A program made the translations under genes and the position numbers. Below the pieces are notes generated by a model, which did not search any database, was not told the origin of the DNA, and was given only the letters and a program-made list of their open reading frames with translations. DNA of 64,000 bases from Vermamoeba vermiformis (Eukaryota; Tubulinea; Echinamoebida), in NCBI GenBank assembly GCA_045837725.1, contig JBEWZL010000064.1, positions 1-64,000 on the forward strand. Reading direction: 5' to 3'. How positions within the stretch are numbered: position 1 is the stretch's first letter; each line of letters starts with the position of its first letter. Positions 22,606 through 35,125 of the stretch are shown here, one piece after another.

Positions 22606-24258
22606 TTATAGCACAAATATAATAAGACTATATATACATAATGTTACATAATTTTGCTTACTCGAGCTCGCTGAAACAGCCCATTTCTCGAGGTAATCCA
22701 TTTTGAAGCTGAATCCGCCAGGCGCTGAGGAATCTGGAGTGGCAACAATAGGCAACCATACATATGTAGCGTTCTTTAATCCACCAGGGCCTAAAGTAAA
22801 GAATTAAAATCATTATTCAATCGAGTACGGGATGCCATTCACAATTTTGTAAATAACATAATTAGCCGCAATACCTTTTTGATTCCATCGGTCTCCCATA
22901 TATATAAGCTGTATATTATGTTGGTCATCTTCGTAAGGCAAGACATAGGCTGACTGCGAATTGAACGTGGTTTTGGATCCTGCATTAAAAATTAAGATTT
23001 CGGCTGAAATGGAGCCGTAGAGGGTCTTTTGGGACGAGACTTAATCTATAGTATTAATATATCTATTGAGTAAAGGACCTACTCGAAGGATTGCCGAGCG
23101 AAGTCCATGAAGCACCGATCAGAGGTCCATCTGCTACAAACAGCTCAGCGGGGTTGGGATCCCAATCTGAGCGGTAAATTTAAGATACATATAGTTCATA
23201 TATAGCATAAACTACATTAAATATTCAACCAATTACGTACTAGTCAGATGCGAGGTCCACAAGTAATAGTTGCCTTTATACTTGAAAAGTGCTTGGCCTT
23301 CACGCGATTCTGCGCATAGATTTTAATAAATATACTATTGTTAACATATATAGGTTATTCTTACTGCCAATAAAGCTCACTAACTCCACAGTGTTTAAAT
23401 AATCATTCGTTAGTAACGAGATCCCGACAAACTGATTCATTACGGAACGAATTAAATATGCACGACCATCATCATCTTGAAATAACGTCATATCATAGCT
23501 TCCTTGCCTGGTTGAAGATTTTGTTAGCGACATCCGGTTCGGAATCTGATTCTGACTCTTTTGCACGTACCCGTCGGGCTTGAAGGCGTGAACAAATTTA
23601 TACGGGCCGATAGCTTTATCAGCAATAGAGACTCCTACATAAGGATCAGTAACTTGAGCGGAGTTGAGGTGGATGTACAGCACGAATTTGCCAGTGCTCG
23701 GGTTTTTAATGACTTTGGGCCGATCTATTATGAAAGGTGGACCAAAGCTAACACCAGTTATATCATTTTGTCTGAGAACCTGATTTAAAATCAGTTTTAG
23801 AGTAATTTCAAAACGGATTTCATACCGTGCCTTCGAACTTCCAATTAGTCAAGGACTTGTCGCTAGTCGAATAGCAATTTACGCCGTGAGTGGACAGGTT
23901 AGAGTTTTTTTGCGTCTCTCCAAACCAGTAGTACACTCCGTTATCTATAAATAGGCAGTATTATTAATTTGCAAAGCACATCCGCAACATTACGCAATTT
24001 AAATCGCATAATATTTTAAATAAATACCTATTACATGCCCATGCCATGAGCTTCAATTCTGTTCCCATTCTACGGTAGATGTCAGAAAAAGATAAATTTG
24101 CAATTGATACAAAAGGTTATTCTTACAGTGTCGTACCATACTCGCCCAGAATATATATAATTATCTTTAGCAATATTATTTTCTGCTAGTGAGACTTCTG
24201 TAATGCAGAAAATAATTGCGATCAGGGCTAATAACCAAATTGTTGGGCTGTGCCCCAT
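22606..24258 (-). CDS. Secreted GH43-like glycosidase (exo-beta-1,3-galactanase type)
   Basis: Signal peptide at 24258 (IWLLALIAIIFCITEVSLA). The motifs read as glycoside hydrolase family 43, closest in pattern to subfamily 24: IEAHGMGM, NGVYYWFGETQ, DRPKVIKNPSTGKFVLYIH, SYDMTLFQDDDGRAYLIRS, EGQALFKYKGNYYLWTSHLT, WDPNPAELFVADGPL and YMGDRWNQ. These carry the aromatic and acidic residues typical of the five-bladed propeller catalytic site. Expected reaction: hydrolysis of galactose from arabinogalactan-type polymers, outside the cell. About ten exons. If the last apparent donor is not used, the C terminus reads SSSKQNYVTLC then a hydrophobic end, which would suit a GPI anchor; this boundary is uncertain. 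Confidence 0.75.
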
Positions 24259-24493
24259 TCTATGAGACTAAATAATAGTCTAAAAAAATATAATACTATA
24301 ATCAGAGGTGTTTCTATTGTGTATTATTTACAAAGTGTCTCTGAGAGTTTCTACCGAAATTTATTTTTGCTTTAGCGATGACAAGCACAGCGTGCTGGTC
24401 ATTTTAGAAATGCTATAGAAATATAGTTATAGAGTTTAAGGCTGAGGCGACGTGAATTTTGATCTTCACTCATTATTCTTGACGAAAGCGCAG

Positions 24494-27400
24494 CTACTGC
24501 GAGTTAGCGAGCAGCACACCAAAACTGTTGCTTCGCACGAGCTTTTTTGAAGGAGTGTTCGTCAATGTCACTTTTTCCTCTACAAATAATAATAGAGCGG
24601 TTAGAATATGAAGCCAAACATAATCGTTTTGGTGGATTGTTACCTTTCTCGTTGGCACAGTTCCGAACATAAAGAGTGTGTTCGACACTGTCTTTGATGA
24701 TGAATCTGATCACTGTCACATCTTTGGTTTGTCCTTGACGATAGGCACGACCAACTGCTTGTGTCTCGTACGCTTCTGCTTCTTCGCGCGTGCCTGGATG
24801 TGGATCTGAAAACCAACCAATCAGTGAGTGCTCGATCAATAATGCTCTATTGACTATTAATTATAACGTACCCATCAATATGACGTGACTGGCTTCGATC
24901 AAGTTCATTCCTGATGCCACTTTGGTCAAGCTCAGAAGCACCACTTTCACATCGGACTCTTCTGCTTTGAACTTGCCGAGCTCTTTCGACTTCTTGTGCA
25001 CATTGCTAAGAACACAGTGTGATTAACAACTGTTTTAAGGAGGTGTATTGATTGATTGGCACGTACCCTTTGACACTGCTCGTGGGAATGTCATGGTCCT
25101 CTAACACGCGTTGCAACGTGCGTAAGTAGTCAGGGAACTAAATGAATAAACAAGTCAGACTCAAAGTGATGTGTTATTCAGCGCGTACCTGAGAGAACAC
25201 AATGGCACGTGCTGTTTCATCTTTCTCGAACAACTTGCGCAAGAACTGAATCAAGTTGGCTGTCTTTGTGCCGTACTGTTCGAGCAGCCATTCAAATGAG
25301 TTCTTTTGCAGCTTCTTTGGTGGCTCCTGCTCGCACATATGAGACACCTGTCAAACCTCATCATATTGTTGGTGACACTTACAATAGCCTCGTACATCGC
25401 TAACAGGTTTTCAGCTGTTTCAATGTCGCGCTCTGCTTTTGTCTTTTCTATCTCATATCGACCGAGAAGAGCACGACGAGTGCTGTGATGCATTTCTCCC
25501 AGGGGTTTGCTTTTCGAGTCTTTATCAATCTGTTTCACAATCGCTTTCTTCTCAGCAATGCGAGTCTTCTTCACGTCCTTCCAGTATTCTCTGACTTCAG
25601 TCAATGTCTCGCCCCATGCACTGTCGAGCTTGGTGCACAACAAACGACGAGGATCAGCCTTTGGGTTGTAGCGGTACTTCTCAGTTCCAAGATCGTTGTA
25701 AATGGCTTGTTCTGTCGGCGACAACGATAACAAGATCACTTGACGTTTAGTCTTGACCATTTCGTACTCTTTTTTGACGCTTTTCTGTTCTCAGAAGTTA
25801 GCACGGTACCTCATTAATAAATTGACATTTACGTACTTTTGTGTTTCTCCATACAAGATTATTGATCATTATGTCATCGAGAGCAGCCCTATACAGAATT
25901 AGAGAACAATAGACTCGTCTGTATATATGTTGCATACTCTACGTAAACTTCGGTCTTTGGTCGACGGAAGATACTGCACTGAAATTTGGCGTTCCAGAAT
26001 GTCGAGAGCTCATGATCTTTGCTTCGAGGCAGTGTCATTCCCAGAAATTCTCGTGCACGCTCCAAAGAATTCCTGCAATGTGTTTAGCGATAAGCACGAA
26101 CGTGTCTAGGGCACTTACAGCGTTGGGAAGGGAGTGCCAGTCATGTACCAATTGAAGTCTCGTTGCAACGCATTCAAATCGCCTGTCAATATGCGATCAG
26201 TATCGCTGCAATGCTGTCATATCAACGACGTACCTGATCGATCTATAATCTCGTGGCCTTCATCGATGATGATGCGATACCAATGGAAATGGTTCAAAAT
26301 GATTCCTTTAACGCCACTAGGATCTTTATCTTTCACTTTCTAATGGACGAATTAGTGACGTTAGTCAACCTGAATAATAACGATCTTACATCGAGCTTTG
26401 ACGCCCAATTTTCAGCAAATTTGAGGTAGTTGTTGTTTTGCAGCAAGTTATGCGTGACAATAATGACGTCTAAAAACGAGGACTCGTTAGTCTAAAAAAA
26501 GTCCATATTCAGAACTCGTACCAGCATCCATGATCTGCTCGTAGGTGTACTTCTTGACTTGCACAATGGTCGCGAGTTGAATCACGGTCAGTTTCTGCTC
26601 AGAGTACTTCTCAATCTCTGCGTTCCACTGATGCACCAACTGATTCGGACACAACACAAGTGTCGCTTTGCTTGCAAAGTACGGTGATGTGTCACGCTCG
26701 TTCAGACTGTCAGGCTTGGGATTGGACAGAATCAGACCAATAACTATCGCAGTAAGGAATGAGCACGTAGACTATGAGATTTATAAATGAAAGTCAGGTG
26801 TTACCTTCAACAGTCTTTCCAAGGCCCATCTCATCAGCGATCACTCCTCCTTTCGGCGTGTACGTCAGATTGTGTTCTGCTGCGTTCTCTCGAAGCACGA
26901 GTTCCCGTCCAGTTGGTGTTGGATTCAATAAGATACTTCCGCACTCAGAGGGGATCAATGGCGACACCGACACCCCTTTGTGGCACTCTTTCTCGATGTT
27001 GACCATCCAGTTGATAGCTTCGATTTGGTACTGGTGCAACTTGACGTTAACAATTTCTTTCGGTTGCTCAGTGATGACCGGAAGTACCTGCAAATGATGT
27101 CAAAAAACCGCGCCATCATACAAAGCACGACAAAGTGGTCAAATTATCACTTAGTATGTTCATTAAAATGTGTTCCTGTAGCCCAACTTACCGTAGGAGT
27201 GAATGTGTCCTCAGGCTTGAAGATGCGTGAGAGGTAATCGGCCTTAAATGCCAGGCAGTCTTGAAGCACCTTTGATTTGTTGAGAATATAGGCCGAGATT
27301 AAATCCGTAGGAAATTTTTGTTTCTTGCGGATCTTGTTTTCGAGCCTAGAATTTTAGTCAAGTACGTTAATACTCAGTTGAATCACAGTATTCATGTTAC

Positions 27401-28166
27401 CTGTAATAGTTTATCTTGACATGCAGATGGTAGACTTCGGTACTGTACATATAGTACCTCTGAACCTTGACGAGCTCGTAGTCATAAATGTCGTCGGCCA
27501 CATCCGTCAACCAGCAAATAGGGTAGGTTGATATTGTAGCAAGAGCGCATTGCTTGCCATCACAAAGCAACTAAGTTAAGGTAAATATCATTCCCTGCAA
27601 TTGGTCATTGGATCCTTACTTGAAGTACTTCGGTGCCCGTGCTGGCGTAACCTTTAACGTAAGATGGAGTTGGGATCACTTTAAAAGAAGTAGGAGCGGG
27701 ACCACGATACTCAGCATATGGATTAGCTGAGTAGTATGGATCGGGGTCTTTTTGTGCCTTCTTGTGGTCTGCGAAGACGTCAGCGCCAAAAATCGGATCT
27801 GTTTTCCAATAAAAACTTACCGTCCCATATAATTGAAAGAGGGAGGTTAATAATAGTGGCCCAGCCAAATGCTTCGTCTTTTAAGCAGGCATTCCACGAC
27901 CAACAAACTTGGCTTGCTCGGCGCAGATCTTGTGTGTTGAACTTGTTGATGGTAAAAATTCTAAATAATATTTCCGGCGGTATGTAATGGGACCACGATG
28001 ATTCCATACTCTCTTCGTTATTTTGTAACTTCTTTGGGGTTGTCTTAGCGGCATCCACCTTGGAAACTGATTTCGTCTTCGATTTCGGAGAAATCAGCTT
28101 CTGCTTCTTGGTGGGGCTCTTGTTTTTATCCGAAGCGCTAACTCCTCTCTTTCTTTTTGGTGGCAT
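24494..28166 (-). CDS. F-box/SNF2-family DNA-dependent ATPase fusion, copy 2
   Basis: Inverted paralog of the gene at 6383. Start MPPKRKRGVSASDKN, basic stretch KKQKLISPKSK, F-box (YIPPEILFRIFTINKFNTQD, RASQVCWSWNA). Motor motifs: LHQYQIEAINWMV, ADEMGLGKT near 26840, LVLCPNQLVHQWNAEIEKY, DEGHEIID near 26250, MTGTPFPTL, and the C-lobe with QAVGRAYRQGQ near 24750. From about 27090 down to 24600 both exons and introns are nearly identical to copy 1, while the first 1 kb (F-box and following region) has diverged clearly. It ends SFGVLLANSQ, a little shorter than copy 1. The frame looks intact. Same inferred role: nuclear ATPase linked to ubiquitylation. Confidence 0.85.
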
Positions 28167-28357
28167 AGGTTTGTGGACGATAGTTGCAGTTGGTTGTTAC
28201 ATACAAAATGTAACGAAAAACAAAATTTTGAAATTCGACTGCAAAAAAAGGCGCCAACATTAACAATTGTTGCATTAAGCATTTTAATACTTACATTTAT
28301 AACAAAGCATAACGTAGCTCTATGCCACGTATTAATATTAACGGATCTCGTTCCGTT
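28167..28357. promoter_or_regulatory. Promoter space of SNF2 copy 2
   Basis: Short gap between the SNF2 start at 28166 and the kinase stop at 28358; the two genes read in the same direction. No element visible. Confidence 0.4.
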
Positions 28358-31300
28358 TCATTCGAGCTGTTGCAAAACCTCTTCAATTGATGGCCGTTGC
28401 TCAGGAGACTTCTGCCAGCACTGTTTCATCAGTGAAGACAGCTTTGTAGGGAACGTTGAAGGCACTTGTGGCGTTAATCCTTCGTCACGGATCTGTCTTC
28501 CGATGGCGATCGGATCGGCGTTCAAGTGTGGTTCTTGTTGCGCAATAACTTCGTACATAAGAATACCAAATGACCACACATCTGAACAGGCACTAGTTAG
28601 TCGATATTGACAGCGTTATAGGTGCTAACGTGACCTGACTTGGTTGAGTACTGTTTGCTGCCAAGTGACTCAGGTGACATCCATCGAATGGGTCCAAGTT
28701 CTGATTTGGTTGTGCCTCGTTGTTGTTGATCGTCCACAATGCGTGACATGCCAAAGTCTGTCAGTTTTGGTTCTCCTTGATGCAACAACACGTTGCGTGC
28801 TGCCAAGTCTCGATGCACAATGTTGTTCGAGTGCAAGTGAACGATACCACGAGCGATGCCTTGCAACAACTGAAGCTTTTGATTGATGGGCATTTCTGGT
28901 GCGTTCTTGTCCATCAGCTGCTTGTCTAATGATCCGCCGTTGCAGTACTCGAGAATCAAAATGACACTGTTCGTTTCAGGATGCACACTAAAGCCAAAGA
29001 AGTTGCACGACATTTGGATGAGGTCGCATGTTGATCATCAGTGACAGTTCGGAGATGACACTTTGATTCGCTTGTGTCATGCTCACTTTCAATGCAACAT
29101 CAGTGTTCTTCCACTTGCCTTTGAACACTTGACCATTCGCTCCTTGACCCAACTGTTCTCTGAACTCGATTTCAGTGAACGGTGTGAACCATTCACCGAA
29201 CTGTTGTTCCAATCCAACTGTCGTCGTTGTTTGTCTTCTCTTGCGTCTTCGTAACAGAATGAGTAATAAAGCAAGTCCTGCACCAAGAACAACTACGACG
29301 GGAACGACAATTGCTGCAACCAACTCGCCAACGGTGAGGCCATGAGTTTGATGGAGGTTCAACAGAAGGTGCAATAACTACATCAGATGGAGCTGCTACG
29401 GGCGTCTGTTCTTTAAATATGACGTCGTCTGACACGATGAGCACTGAGTCCGAATACAAGCCTGAAGATACAGTGCCACCAGCGATCAAAGTGAGGTTGC
29501 CAACATGAATGATCGTTGATGGAATGACCTCGTAGTCCAACTCTTGCGTGTTCCACTGGTCCGAGTCTGGTTGAAAAGATCTGTAGCTGGTTATCGGAAC
29601 AAACGGCGATGATGTAATCTCCGGCCGCTGAGATGGCAACGAATGGCGAGGCTGATGGCAGCAGTGTTGTTTGCCATCCCTTCAGAATCGTATCGTAGTA
29701 ATATAATGCGGTGATGGAGTCATTTTTCCGCATTGACACGTACAGCGTTTCTTTGTAGGCCACAGGTTGTTGTATGAGGAGAGTTGCGTCGCCGGTCGAA
29801 ATGTTTGTTCCCACGTGAGCAGATCCGGAGCAAATTTGTAGAAGTAATCGAAGCCCTCGCTATTGACATACGCAACGCCGTCAATGACTGGGGTCTGATA
29901 GTGCAGATTGTTTAGCCATTTCGTTCGTGTAATTGGACGTCCTGCAGGGGTGTTGGTGTACGTCGTCCAGTTGTCAGATTTGATGTCGTATATTCCGTAT
30001 ACTCCAGGAATCCACACCATGATGCTGTCGTTGAACCCTGCGGCATTCATGAACGTCTCTCTGAACTGTTCATCTCCTGGCTGCAGGAAGAGCTCAGCTG
30101 GCATATCTTTCGTCGTCCACGTGTCATTGACGTAATTGTACACGTCCATCTTCTTGTATTGCTGCAGTCCAGCTAGTGATGTGAAGCTCTGCATGACGAT
30201 GAATGTGTCGTTCTCCTGGGCAGTTAGAAAAGGGCTGCTTATTACGGTGTTAATGGGTTGAATGTCGGTTGCATTTGTGACGGGCATAGTGCCGTTGATA
30301 GGATCGACAAAGAACCCATTGACGAGAGCTCGTGGGACTAACACGGAGTTAAGTCTCTGTGTAAATACATTGAATCCTGTCGATATGTACTGACGCCAAG
30401 TTGCACCGTTCGCAGTGTCGAAGACATTCAAAAGTCCGTCATTTACGAAAAGCGCAGTTATCTCAGCGGAGTTCGATATGCTTGACACATCCTTCTTATC
30501 TGTGTCGACTAAATAGATGCGGCTGCTGTCGGCATAGACGTAGACTGTTGATGTCCATGGTTGTGCGAATTTGACAGGTCCGTTCGTCGGAGAGAATGCT
30601 CTTTGGTAAACCTGTCCTCCAATGACTAAGTTATCATCCGTGACGTAAATTATGACATCGTTGAGAATGAATCCAATTCTGATGAATTTAGCATTGACAT
30701 CTGTAGGCGATGCCCCGCCCCAGCCATAAATCACGTAATTATCGCCAAATAGATGCGTGAGATCATTTTGCGTGACTGAGCTGACAATGTTGAACGCGTC
30801 CAATTCTTCGTGCCACTCGTCGCGGAGGAAATGGTACAGCAGACACCTGTCACTCAATCGCACCACCAACACGTTGTTGGACACGTCGTATGTGCTCGAC
30901 TCGAATGTGACATTAGCTGTAGTCACGTTGTCGTATTTGACAAGCTCTTTCGTGTTGTAGTTGAAGATCCAAGCGTGCGATGAAAATTCGTCGGTTTTGA
31001 AGTGTTGACCACCAATGACAAAGACGTATTGTTGGTAAGCAAATATCCGTGCGTTGGTCAATGATATCATCACTTCGGTCAAGTTGCTGTTGGAACTCCA
31101 ATTGCCGCTGGTCATGTCGTAAAAATCCACCGAGAAAGTTCCAACAACTGTCAAAATTGAGTTGAACAGTGAAAGTTGCTTGGGCTCTCGAACTGTTGGT
31201 CCAGCACTTTGCATTTGAACGAAGGACCTGTTTGAGGGCTGATACAGAAAGGGAGGATTGTCGTGGGAAATTCCGGAGAGAAAATAAATATTTTGGATCC

Positions 31301-31584
31301 ACAACGACAGGTGTCACGAATCCTCTTGAAGTCGGAAGGGATAGCGGATCAATCCATGTTTGATTAATTGCATCGAATACATCAACTTTGTCGCTCGCAA
31401 CCTTCTGGTGGAAGTCGAATCCGCCAACGAAGAGCACTCGATCTCCAATTGAAACAGATGAAACTGCTGTTCGGGGAGAGGAAAGCGTCGTAGAATTGAC
31501 GGGTACTTGCGCTGTAATTATGTGCACCGCTACAGACAGAAAAAGTACAGAGACGCTCCAAAACGTTGACGAAATCCGCTTCAT
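28358..31584 (-). CDS. Kelch-ectodomain receptor kinase with tyrosine-kinase-like motifs (frame broken)
   Basis: Signal peptide (FWSVSVLFLSVAVHIITA), then Kelch-type blades (DRVLFVGGFDFHQKV, YVFVIGGQHFKTDEF, YVIYGWGGASPTD), a membrane helix (LVAAIVVPVVVVLGAGLALL) followed by RRRKRR, then a kinase: LGQGANGQVFKGKW, VALKVSM, ILEYCNGGSLDKQL, HRDLAARNVLL, DFGMSR, IRWMSPESLG, DVWSFGILMYEV. HRDLAARN and IRWMSPES are tyrosine-kinase signatures. Only one intron is seen, at about 28623-28570. The coding frame changes at least four times, near 31290, 29790, 29600, 29370 and 28995, with homologous sequence continuing on both sides. Either recent loss of function or assembly indels; the intact catalytic motifs favour recent breakage or errors. 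Stop at 28358. Confidence 0.7.
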
Positions 31585-31944
31585 TTTCTGTATTAAATGT
31601 CTAAAAATTAATTAGTGCCACAACTGCGTATATATTTTGTATAAGTAACATCGGTATACCGAAGCTTCTCAGTTAATAAATTAATTTTGCTGATTTTTAA
31701 ATATTTAACTGAACGTTTACCTCCAAGGATCGGCAGCAAGCTCTCAGATTACAAATAGTTACTCGTGGGTGTGATTCTCTTCGCGCTCTTTAATAAATAA
31801 AAAGAAATCGGTTGCGGGAGAAGGAGACGAACCCCCTGTCAGTTTTTTGTTGACGTTTTTGAAATTTAGTCCTCCTATTCAAAGTTAACCTCTTATTAGA
31901 GGCCATATAAAGGAGAGTTAATAACCATATCATAAGCTTACCTG

Positions 31945-32260
31945 AAGTGAAATTGTACCACTTCGAACGATTTTAATCCGGCGCGGAACAAATAAGAGAA
32001 TGAATCTAGCGAGCTCCAAACCAGGATTGTAGTCCCCAGTAGGTTGCAAGCGTACCGTTGATAATTGGCGCAATCTTGTTTTGCAGCATCGGTAAATAGT
32101 AAGAGCAACAGAACTTTGATCTAACCAAATATTAAATAGTGTGCGTCCAATAATTTTGTAAAATTTTGCTTACCGCTGCCTTTCGAATGTACTAATTACT
32201 ACAGTATATTTTGATGCTAACCAGTGCGCAGAATTACTTTAACGCAAATCCGGGCTTTCG
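31945..32260 (-). pseudogene. Relic of an F-box/propeller family gene
   Basis: Bases 32169-32237 align with the second exon of the F-box genes at 32522, 35126 and 41132, including the splice donor: the shared protein pattern is LASKY followed by a basic end before GTAAG. A second open piece, about 31945-32130, continues after an acceptor but does not clearly match the paralogs. No F-box exon or start is present upstream, so this is a fragment rather than a working gene. The rest of 31585-32521 shows nothing clear. Confidence 0.45.
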
Positions 32261-32521
32261 AAATTTGTTTCTCAGGCTAGGCTGCCCCTTGGAATATTCA
32301 AGGTACGATGAACATGTTATTACCATTGCTATGTTAATAGTTGCTCTAAATTGGGTTGGACGATGATTGTGTGTTTCGATCTGCTTCATTTTATCTGATT
32401 TAGCTTACCACGGAGTAGGTCAACTAATTAATTTGCAGGATATTAAATGCTCAAGCATGTGCTAATCAGTTAATTTGCAAGACGAGTTTATATCTAGCTC
32501 TGAATCGAGTGAAATGTTTTA

Positions 32522-34742
32522 TTAAGTCAGCTTGATCTCCGTGATCCAATGCTGAGGTTTTGACAACTTCCATCGCGTGCCATCAAACTCCTCGTAGAAT
32601 ATGATCACTTTGCCGTAGAACTTTTTACTGACAGGCGTTGGTACTGCCCAAATAACACGTTGTTTTTCCTGATGTTGCGACGGATCAAACAGCATCGTGT
32701 GGTACATGTATGGAGTGTTGTATTCGGGGTTCTTACCGCTCAATGCGTTGACATTCAACAGCGATACTTCTAAGGAACTATTTGCATTTTGATGCTTCAG
32801 GTACATGATCCCAAACCTAATACAAAAGTACCTTCAGAAATGCGTCTTTATCGACCTATTTGTAGGTACTGACCTTTGTGTTGCACTCATTTTGAAGTAG
32901 CGTGACACATATTCGTGCGTGCCGAGCAATTCTTTGGCACGTGATACAAGCTCGTAGGCCTTGAGCGAAATTGTTTTCTGATTTGGTTTTCGTTAATAAT
33001 ATTAAACAACTAACACGTAATCTTTTGACATACTCTTTTTCGCTCATGCGTGGTCTTTGTTACGAATAATATTTCACAGTTGTCATTTGCATGCTCAAAG
33101 TCAATCAGTTTTGCACCACTGTTGTAGCCTGACAAGAACAACTTGCCGTCTTGCATCTGAAAACAATAAACGAGATCAGAATCAATTGAATTAATGATGA
33201 TGTGTGGTACGTACAGGTTGTAACGATGTACGATTTACTTCATCAAGTTGAAGAATGCTGATGAGTTTCAACTGATTCGGATCCGAAAGGTAATCAATGA
33301 AGCGAATCAATCGACCAGAGACCATCACAAGTACACCGCAATGCACTATCATATTCGATGAATTGCTCTACAAGCGGAGTTCGTTAGATTGATTTTGAAG
33401 GAATATCAGGCCTTAAATTACGTACCAATTTTTCAGGGTAGAATCGCAGTGTTTTCGAGTTCAAGTCATACATCCAGGGAACACCAGAATATTGGCGTTC
33501 AATTGCACAAATTCCAAACACGAGTGACTTGTGTACGCCCAACAAAATGACTATCGAGGTCTCAATATCCAGTTGAATCTGATCTGGCTCAGAATGGTCG
33601 CTAGTGAAATTGAACACATTGAGCACTTGTGAGTCACTGAGCGCGTAAATTGAATTTCCTCGAAAGATGACATTTGGCTCGCCGTAGAAATATCCTCGTC
33701 GAGTGAAGTTTTTGATGCTAAAACTCTTCACCAATCGCATATCATTCAAGTCGTACACGTTCAATATCACATGCGTTATTACTCCTTCGGTTTGTGTGTC
33801 GACAACAACGACTAAGTGCTTTTTGGTCGGATCTTGATTTGCAAGCACTATTCGTGCATTTTGAGTCGCTAGATATGGTACATAATCGTGAGTATTTACT
33901 TAAGATGTTCGCAATGGACTTACGAAGACGATGCTCAAAGCTTTTAGGTCCTTGCGCTGATTGATCTGGATCCTTCATCGCAATGTTATTGAAAAACGGT
34001 TGAACAGAATAGCCATTCCAATCCTATTGATAGTAATAATGATAAATTCAGCTTTCATTGTGAGATATACTTACGAGCTCAGCTAATCTATTTCCAAGGA
34101 CGACGAGGCTTCTATCATTTCCAAGCTGAAAACTCTGCACTTCTTTTCGCGTGGTAATATTCAATATTGCTGATTGATAGTTGTGATCCACTGCATTGGA
34201 CCTATAAGCAACATCTTTTAGCGTTTGGAGTCGAGATCCGATCAGAAAAATTTGGTTACCCTCGACCAGTTGTACGAAGCCAATTGACAACGATATTATT
34301 ATCATCCAATATAAATGATTCTCCTGTATATATTCTATCGGAGCTTATTCTGTTCACTGCGAGTGCGTTGACAAGAACTCTTTCATAAAGTTAGCTATCA
34401 GCTCTAATAATTCACTGCTGGATTCCTTACCTTCCTTTACGAATATTGTAATTTATTGCGCTATATTTTGAAGCTAATTCGATCCAATTTGAATTTTCAT
34501 CAATAAATTCGAGATCAAACTCAGAAATACAAGCGACCTGAGCGATAAATTTAATTAATAACACGATAATTTATATAATATTATAGGCTTACTCTCCATA
34601 ATCGTTGATTTGATAAACTTGTCAGAATAGCTTTGGCCACGAAACGTAACCTCAACAAATCCACGATTGCAAGGTGATTGAATATCAATTCATTGATCTC
34701 CTGTAACGACCAAAGATAATAGTCAAATTCGTTGTGTTCCAT
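32522..34742 (-). CDS. F-box/propeller protein, family member alpha
   Basis: Start MEHNEFDYYLWSLQEINELI matches the MEHN start shared with the two paralogs, so it is preferred to the longer upstream Met. The F-box covers residues about 10-50 (LQEINELIFNHLAIVDLL, RFVAKAILTSL, QRLWR). Later exons alternate short strands: WIELASKYSAINYNIRKG, VVVDTQTEGVITHVILNVYD, PNVIFRGNSIYALSDSQVL, SLVFGICAI, giving a repeat-propeller look. The C-terminal block NPEYNTPYMYHTM ... GKVIIFYEEFDGTRWKLSKP is conserved across the family. About 12 exons. Inferred SCF substrate adaptor, substrate unknown. A GC-rich insert lies just upstream of its start. Confidence 0.75.
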
Positions 34743-34794
34743 ACCAGCGAGTTTGACCAACCTTTGCAACAATTTTTTTGTGCGTGGAGTAGAT

Positions 34795-35005
34795 CTTGCT
34801 TAGTTTGGGACCCGTGTCGGGCGGAGACCGACGTCCGATTCCAGCCGACTGCCGGGCCGGACGCACCTCACCAGTGGGAGGAATATGAGGGAGGCGGACC
34901 GACCACGACAGGTGGACGCCCAATAAGTTTATTTGATGGGGGGGGCCAAGGGCTGTGGAGCGGGGCAGCAGACGTCCGTCCGGCCCGTATAAACGGGCCC
35001 CTTTT
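34795..35005 (+). mobile_element. GC-rich insert, candidate Pol III/SINE-like element
   Basis: About 210 bp of strikingly GC-rich sequence in an AT-leaning region. On the plus strand, a box-A-like stretch (TTGCTTAGTTTGG, 34795-34807) is followed 25-30 nt later by a box-B-like stretch (CGTCCGATTCC, 34832-34842). It has a run of eight G at 34938-34945 and ends with a 7-bp hairpin (stem 34982-34988 with 34993-34999) and TTTT, a Pol III stop. The paralogous upstream regions at 37408 and 43381 lack it. No protein family is recognised in either strand. The SINE assignment is an inference from promoter-box spacing and terminator; the T-stem of a tRNA does not fold well here. Confidence 0.4.
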
Positions 35006-35125
35006 GTAAATAATTGTTTTCAATCCCTTTTATTCTCATTTTTGTAATGCCGTGCATTGTAAATTTACACCGTTACAAATGCATGCATCAATTAATTACA
35101 ATTCGTTATTATGTTCATCAAGCAT

